DNA from: Candidatus Vogelbacteria bacterium CG10_big_fil_rev_8_21_14_0_10_51_16
Lineage (GTDB): Bacteria; Patescibacteriota; Minisyncoccia; Phycocordibacterales; JACRKE01
Length of the DNA: 5,900 bases
Reading direction: 5' to 3'
Assembly (NCBI GenBank): GCA_002774795.1
Contig: PCYI01000001.1
Span: 58,685 to 64,584 of the forward strand
In this document: piece by piece, positions 4,242-5,900 of the stretch
Numbering within the stretch: position 1 is the stretch's first letter
Layout: each line of letters begins with the position of its first letter
Translations under genes and position numbers: made by a program
The notes under the pieces: generated by a model
Databases searched by the model: none
The model's input: only the letters and a program-made list of their open reading frames with translations
Told to the model about the DNA's origin: nothing

Positions 4242-4806
4242 AATTAGGAGGAGTATCCGGCCGATAATCGAAGTGAAAATACTCCTTCTTGGAACCGATG
4301 CGAAAGCCCTGCGCAAGCATCAGGCCAATAAGATAGTCCTGCAGTTCTTGATAGTGTTTACCTTCAGGGTCGGTGCGATCCTTATAAAAGCCGATGTAGA
4401 GTGCGGGGTTACTGTCCTCCCAGTAGCGCATATAGATCTCTTTGTCTGTCGTTTTATCCCAAAGTGCCACATCCACCGCGTCGCACTTGGCATGCGGCAT
4501 ATCTTTCATGTTGAAGAGCGCCTTTGTTTTCTCCTCACCATACTTCTCCACTCTGCGTTTGTAGATAATCTCGTAGAGCGCCGGAGAACGGTACCCTTCT
4601 TTTACATAGAGACACCAATTCTTCTCCGCAAGCTGTTCGTTCACCGCACAAAGCGGGTCGATAAGAACGCGACTCACCTGCACGCGGTCGCTCGTAAGTC
4701 CCGCATTTGTAATATCTTCTTTGGTGAGCCCATGCGCTTCATACTTGTGCCAGTAGAAGTTACTGCCGAGAAGTCCGAACTCATCAATGTAAACCAAATC
4801 CTGCAT
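4225..4806 (-). CDS. VanX/DdpX-like D-alanyl-D-alanine dipeptidase (M15 family)
   Basis: A 193-residue protein close to the length of VanX and DdpX, zinc enzymes that cleave D-Ala-D-Ala in the cytoplasm. The motif order matches the family: GYRS with Arg73, then H105-x6-D112 (MPHAKCDAVDVAL) as two zinc ligands, and E175-x2-H178 (KEYFHFDY) giving the catalytic Glu and third ligand. Two positions differ from the usual SxHxxGxAxD: Ser is Met and Gly is Cys108. No signal peptide is present, consistent with a cytosolic peptidase. The ATG at 4806 gives a VanX-like length and lies 20 bp after the stop of the flavin-binding gene; a longer GTG start at 4878 would overlap that gene by 52 bp. The stop overlaps msrA. 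No VanR/S, VanH or VanA partners are seen here, so a housekeeping role in peptide or cell-wall turnover is more likely than vancomycin resistance. Confidence 0.8.
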   Translation of the reverse strand: MQDLVYIDEFGLLGSNFYWHKYEAHGLTKEDITNAGLTSDRVQVSRVLIDPLCAVNEQLAEKNWCLYVKEGYRSPALYEIIYKRRVEKYGEEKTKALFNMKDMPHAKCDAVDVALWDKTTDKEIYMRYWEDSNPALYIGFYKDRTDPEGKHYQELQDYLIGLMLAQGFRIGSKKEYFHFDYRPDTPPNYEPNK

Positions 4807-4826
4807 AGTTTTCAACAATTTAACAA

Positions 4827-5249
4827 TTACCCTTGTATCATTGTCTCCGGGTCGGTAGTGAAGTCGGTATAGCGCCACCAGGCGGGGGTGAACTCGAGGA
4901 AGGCGGAGTCGGGGCCTTTGTACTGCTCGGCTTGAGGTTGCTTTCGGTAGTGTACGCGCCAGAGCGCCTCGAGCTCACCTTGAGCGGTGACTTCGCGCAA
5001 CATGCCCCGCATCTGGAGGGTAAGCATCTCCGTTTCATTAAACCCCACCACCACCGAAGCCCGCGCCATATCCCCCGCGCGCAAGGCGCGGCACTTCAAG
5101 CTCTCCTTGCCGGTCTGAAAGTAAAGCTTGAGTGGCTGATAGGTATTTGAGTAATGCATGGCGGCCGCGTGAGGAGAACCATCCGCGAGCGGCACTGCGA
5201 GCACACACACTCGCTCCTTGTCCAAGAATGCTTTGATGGTTGGGTTCAT
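4827..5249 (-). CDS. Pyridoxamine 5'-phosphate oxidase-like FMN-binding protein
   Basis: A 140-residue protein with the split-barrel layout of the PNPOx-like superfamily. An N-terminal helix (IKAFLDKERVCVLAVP, 5-20) leads into a strand pair with SPHAAAMHYS (25-34), then LYFQTGKESLKCRAL (42-56), typical of the FMN-phosphate region, then ARASVVVGFNE and a C-terminal LEFTPAWWRYTDF (118-130). It is shorter than true PdxH, and I see no evidence of B6 pathway neighbours, so a general flavin- or F420-type oxidoreductase or heme/flavin-binding role is as likely. The ATG at 5249 was chosen because the upstream in-frame TTG at 5282 adds unrelated residues. It sits 52 bp after the upstream unknown gene and 20 bp before the peptidase gene, in a likely operon. 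Confidence 0.75.
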   Translation of the reverse strand: MNPTIKAFLDKERVCVLAVPLADGSPHAAAMHYSNTYQPLKLYFQTGKESLKCRALRAGDMARASVVVGFNETEMLTLQMRGMLREVTAQGELEALWRVHYRKQPQAEQYKGPDSAFLEFTPAWWRYTDFTTDPETMIQG

Positions 5250-5301
5250 AGACTTAAAATAACTGTGCCTGATGACCAACAAAACTTCAAACTCTGTGAG
5301 C

Positions 5302-5763
5302 TTAATACCCCTCCGGGGGAAGCTTCTTCTGGCCGAGGTGCTTGAGCTTGAGCTTCTCGATTACGGCCGATAGCTCCTGGACGTACGCGGCGAGTCGCTC
5401 ACTTTCCTCCGACTCAAGCCCGCTCTCAATCTCCGCAAGGGTCTTTTCAAAATCGTTCTTGTGCTTCTGGTTGAGGTCTTTCCATTTGACGCCCTTGAGG
5501 AGCGCGGCTAAGTCGGCCCGATAGTCGAGTGCCCCCACTGCGAGCAGATAGGCGATGGCCGGGTAGCCAAGATACCCCTTCCAGTACGAACCGTTGTCGT
5601 TCGTCATAATCGCTCCTGACTCGGCATCATACTGCACGTCATAATACTTGTTCCCGCTCGAGGAGTAAACCTTGGCAGTGTCGCCATCCAGGTGCACCCG
5701 CCCGTCGGCCACCGCCCCTAGCGCTTCGTAAATCTTGATAATGGGCGGGTGTTGCCAGAACAT
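5302..5763 (-). CDS. Conserved protein of unknown function
   Basis: A 153-residue protein with no catalytic motif I can identify. It has a compact first half rich in aromatics (MFWQHPPIIKIYEALGAVAD, SSSGNKYYDVQYD, TNDNGSYWKGYLGYPAIAYLL at about 54-74) and a charged, probably helical second half (100-143) with alternating Lys and Glu, ending LGQKKLPPEGY. The overall pattern matches a small family I associate with Parcubacteria-type genomes (recollection, not checked). No signal peptide or confident membrane segment. The ATG at 5763 precedes the family-like MFW; a GTG at 5781 is an in-frame alternative. It is the first gene of the minus-strand run. Confidence 0.75.
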   Translation of the reverse strand: MFWQHPPIIKIYEALGAVADGRVHLDGDTAKVYSSSGNKYYDVQYDAESGAIMTNDNGSYWKGYLGYPAIAYLLAVGALDYRADLAALLKGVKWKDLNQKHKNDFEKTLAEIESGLESEESERLAAYVQELSAVIEKLKLKHLGQKKLPPEGY

Positions 5764-5900
5764 AATAACCCATGGTCGCACACAAACTTAATCAAGTCTA
5801 TACGTAACTGCTCACAAAAACGAGTGGCGGCTAACTAGCACAACATATCTCGCTCCGTCTTTGCCACCGCCTTTGGCGGGGTCCCGTCCGAAGGCGGGAC
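5764..5900. other. Intergenic region at the head of the gene run
   Basis: No gene is seen. It would hold the promoter for the minus-strand run. A TATAGA sequence at 5797-5802 (minus strand) could be a -10 box, but no acceptable -35 is found 16-18 bp upstream. The distal part contains the hairpin element at 5867-5900. Confidence 0.5.
5867..5900 (-). repeat. Two-hairpin palindromic element (right edge)
   Basis: CCGCC/GGCGG (5867-5871 and 5875-5879, loop TTT) is followed by GTCCCG/CGGGAC (5881-5886 and 5895-5900). Read on the minus strand it has the same layout, GTCCCG, spacer, CGGGACCCCG, then a second stem, as the element at 66-120, but in inverse orientation. It may continue beyond the window. 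Confidence 0.65.

Noticed and set aside
4246..4251. AGGAGG on the plus strand as a ribosome site
   Set aside because: It lies inside minus-strand codons for Pro-Pro at the end of the peptidase, and no plus-strand gene follows.
4225..4806. Vancomycin-resistance cluster
   Set aside because: Only a VanX-like peptidase is present; there is no VanA-type ligase, VanH dehydrogenase or two-component system in the window.
4108..4872. Long plus-strand open frame (254 codons)
   Set aside because: It is antisense to the VanX-like peptidase, whose motifs are intact on the minus strand, and its translation matches no family I recognise.

Overview
The window is about half GC. All eight recognisable genes lie on the minus strand, tightly packed and often overlapping. 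Small compact genes, weak or absent Shine-Dalgarno sequences, and a terminal gene resembling a conserved unknown family I associate with Candidate Phyla Radiation genomes all suggest a Patescibacteria/Parcubacteria-type bacterium. This placement is inference; no rRNA or tRNA is present to confirm it.

In transcription order (right to left): a conserved protein of unknown function (5302-5763); a pyridoxamine 5'-phosphate oxidase-like flavin-binding protein (4827-5249); a VanX/DdpX-like D,D-dipeptidase of family M15 (4225-4806); methionine sulfoxide reductase A (3561-4241); a small single-domain GIY-YIG nuclease gene, now damaged (3083-3520); methionine sulfoxide reductase B (2589-2999); a KefB-type monovalent cation:proton antiporter with an RCK_N domain (748-2424); and a YgjP-like zinc metallopeptidase-fold protein (213-758). 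msrA, msrB, the flavin-binding protein and the Kef antiporter fit an oxidative or electrophile-stress theme. The peptidase and antiporter point to cell-wall and ion homeostasis.

The most unusual content is a set of palindromic elements lying in and between these genes. (1) A 142-bp hairpin element with 17-bp terminal inverted repeats and an exact 7-bp target duplication sits in the 3' end of the GIY-YIG gene. Removing it with one duplication copy restores a family-typical C-terminus ending in EEENPEWHDLAEELL. (2) A different palindromic segment, with 12-bp inverted repeats, adds 126 bp (42 codons) in frame inside msrA, between two catalytic residues. (3) The GIY-YIG gene is bracketed by two CATCCCG/CGGGATG hairpins, one just before its original start and one just after its original stop. 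(4) Both window edges carry a two-hairpin GTCCCG...CGGGACCCCG element, in opposite orientations. (5) A pentanucleotide repeat lies just upstream of msrB, and heptamer repeats occur in two intergenic stretches.

No CRISPR array, transposase, rRNA or tRNA was seen, and no plus-strand gene is supported.
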